6,864 nt of DNA, from contig JAJQHI010000222.1 in assembly GCA_021199825.1 (NCBI GenBank), forward strand, positions 1-6,864. Direction: 5' to 3'. This DNA comes from Bacillota bacterium (lineage in GTDB: Bacteria; Bacillota; Clostridia; Oscillospirales; CAG-272). The notes beneath the pieces are model-generated. The model ran no database searches. It saw only the letters and a program-made list of their open reading frames with translations, and was not told the DNA's origin. Both the position numbers and the translations under genes were made by a program. Below are positions 6,301-6,864 of this stretch, one piece after another (position 1 is the stretch's first letter; each line of letters begins with the position of its first letter).

Positions 6301-6864
6301 CAGAGCCGCGGCATCAAAGGAGCTGTCATCGTGCAAAAGCGCGCTGAAAGCTCTCGGAAACGTCAATGTGGGCGCTGTGGATGAATATAACGAGGTGCGT
6401 GAAAGATATGAAAACCTTTCGCGCCAGATGGCGGATCTCACCGCGTCCCGTGAGGATTTGAATCTTGTCATAGATGAGCTTCAGAACGAAATGCAGACGG
6501 AATTCTCAGAGGCTTTTGCAAAGATAAACGAAAAGTTCGGCGAGGTGTTCCGTGAGCTTTTCGGGGGCGGCGAGGCTGAGGTTTATTTGTCCGACCCCGA
6601 CGACGTTCTTTCAAGCGGAATTGAGATAAAGGCGGCGCCTCCCGGAAAGGTCATAAAGAACCTTTCGCTGCTTTCGGGCGGCGAGCAGTCGTTTGTCGGA
6701 ATAGCGCTTCTCTTTGCCATGATACAGGTTAACCCGACTCCCTTCTGTATTTTTGACGAGATTGAGTCGGCACTTGACGAGGTGAATGTGGCGCGCTTCG
6801 CCGATTATGTCCGCAGATATTCTGACCACATTCAGTTTGTGGTAATAACGCACAGAAGGGGAAC
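3374..6864 (+). CDS. smc: SMC, chromosome condensation/segregation ATPase, lacking only the last residues
   Basis: Structural Maintenance of Chromosomes protein, the ATPase that dimerises and with ScpA and ScpB extrudes DNA loops and aligns chromosome arms. The frame is open for 1163 codons plus two bases and leaves the window inside the ITHRRGT block; about 20-35 residues are missing compared with B. subtilis SMC. N-terminal head: Walker A GPNGSGKS at 31-38 and the arginine-finger/DNA-contact stretch IRGTKMED with R57 and K60, at the same numbers as in B. subtilis. Q-loop region IVGQGRIAEI follows. Residues about 170-505 and 675-1000 are Glu/Lys/Leu-rich coiled coil. The hinge lies at about 509-675, from GYGKSVKYV to GGSFTGGS. 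C-terminal head: GNVNVGAVDEY, FRELFGGGEAEV, APPGK, signature LSGGEQ at 1100-1105, Walker B CIFDEIE with D1128 and E1129, and D-loop SALDE from 1132. The signature ends in Gln where B. subtilis has Arg. Rad50- or MukB-type proteins do not fit the hinge and head blocks. It starts with GTG and overlaps the previous gene by GTGA. Confidence 0.98.
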   Translation, partial: MRLISLEMQGFKSFPDRTKIKFNRGSTVIVGPNGSGKSNITDAMRWVLGEISSKNIRGTKMEDVVFVGADGKSPMGYAEVSVTFDNTDDNSSGRIDLPYDEVTVTRRYYRAGESEYFINRRAVRLRDINELFMNTGIGREGYSIVGQGRIAEIISRKGEERRAVFEDAAGIAKYRFKYRETERQLASVDDNMQRLGDILSEVEGRVEPLSKEAEKARKYLDLYEKCRRADISLSVYDLERLQTEGREANDAYLLSEHELELITGTVEQLEAQSERLSESFSENKLASEHVYDEIKKLNAALRELDMQYADITSKIEHSMSRSDEYKKSAEDASGQLESVAAEQDEVVKKIEELKAAKCDKETQIAELREQLDKLTLSIGEMTDKIEALFTQIRKNESEEVDLRVRINVIRESMKDDGEKNNGVAEEIKKYESEADELLKKVLSEEENIRLFDETLSDADTKIRALSEGIRELEESGSKIKASRDKTASEIAAADSRIDALTRLEESFEGYGKSVKYVMDGVSLHKIKGTVYGPVSRLINVPLEYVTAIEVALGASLQNIVVDCEDTAKECIYYLKNGGAGRATFYPLSAVKAGFAGRETENAKSFPGYIGLASELIGYDEKYAEVIKYLLGRTCVFDTIDSASRAAKSGGYKIRAVTLDGQQINAGGSFTGGSVRRDSGMLTRAGEIRSLRAERSLLSRELASLDEKLEASKKRISDAERELSDEKNRRDITDAMKRASMSAKDNADAKREASLSLAGELKADLETRKTQKGRSECDLKELSEAERKLCEETEKLKGEREELNIKANADRDRQSEANEKLSELALDLTRLNAEISAGEEMLSEKKRRESEYGASRESYLERAAELDGTCRELRANGDENRKSHDELRGRLDTLESERSKLEAGSLEFEKRQGELYKKIREKTDEKEKVVRTHMKNEQKKQSVKEGYDKIISHLWDEYELTYTTAAELDYPKIDEKSRAAASKELSSCKSALKALGNVNVGAVDEYNEVRERYENLSRQMADLTASREDLNLVIDELQNEMQTEFSEAFAKINEKFGEVFRELFGGGEAEVYLSDPDDVLSSGIEIKAAPPGKVIKNLSLLSGGEQSFVGIALLFAMIQVNPTPFCIFDEIESALDEVNVARFADYVRRYSDHIQFVVITHRRG
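4468..4487 (+). repeat. Perfect 8-bp inverted repeat with a GTGA loop inside smc
   Basis: CGAGCTGC and GCAGCTCG flank GTGA, so the mRNA could fold an 8-base-pair hairpin capped by a GUGA (GNRA-type) tetraloop. It encodes coiled-coil residues of SMC (A-E-L-R-E-Q-L-D). No T-run follows, so it is not an intrinsic terminator. It may well be chance in a region built from GAG, CTG and CAG codons. Confidence 0.4.

Noticed and set aside
4100..6480. Very frequent GAGCTT words across smc, as if a dispersed DNA motif
   Set aside because: They are nearly all in frame as Glu-Leu codon pairs in coiled coil, with CTT the preferred Leu codon. Amino-acid and codon preference account for them.
1..6864. Search for mobile elements, CRISPR repeats, tRNA/rRNA genes, riboswitches or defence genes
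   Set aside because: None was seen. Conserved overlapping coding sequence fills the whole window, with no intergenic space and no terminal inverted or spaced direct repeats noticed by eye.

Overview
The window is a stretch of bacterial housekeeping chromosome. Five genes, all on the + strand, are packed without a single intergenic base: the 3' end of trmFO (1-609), plsX (606-1628), rnc (1621-2364), an Elp3-like radical SAM gene (2364-3377) and smc (3374 to beyond the right edge). The order plsX / rnc / radical SAM / smc, a folate/FAD-type TrmFO, and an SMC with an LSGGEQ signature all point to a Firmicute, most likely of the class Clostridia. Base composition looks close to 50% G+C by eye. 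I cannot place it more finely from sequence alone.

Layout. Each gene overlaps the next: ATGA (4 bp) between trmFO and plsX, 8 bp between plsX and rnc, TGATG (1 bp) between rnc and the radical SAM gene, and GTGA (4 bp) between the radical SAM gene and smc. As a consequence all four complete stop codons are TGA. I see no room for a promoter, terminator or RNA gene between them, so the block reads as the middle of one translationally coupled operon whose promoter and end lie outside the window. Both end genes are cut by the window, not broken.

Function. The operon mixes tRNA modification (TrmFO, m5U54), phospholipid synthesis (PlsX, acyl-phosphate from acyl-ACP), double-stranded RNA processing (RNase III), a radical SAM enzyme of unknown substrate, and chromosome organisation (SMC). 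They do not form one pathway; plsX-rnc-smc is a known growth-gene grouping in Gram-positive bacteria. The two departures from the textbook arrangement are the lack of acpP, which usually sits between plsX and rnc, and trmFO overlapping plsX directly.

I found no mobile element, CRISPR array, tRNA, rRNA, phage gene or defence system, and nothing that looks like a new multi-gene system. The most open question is the substrate of the radical SAM protein.
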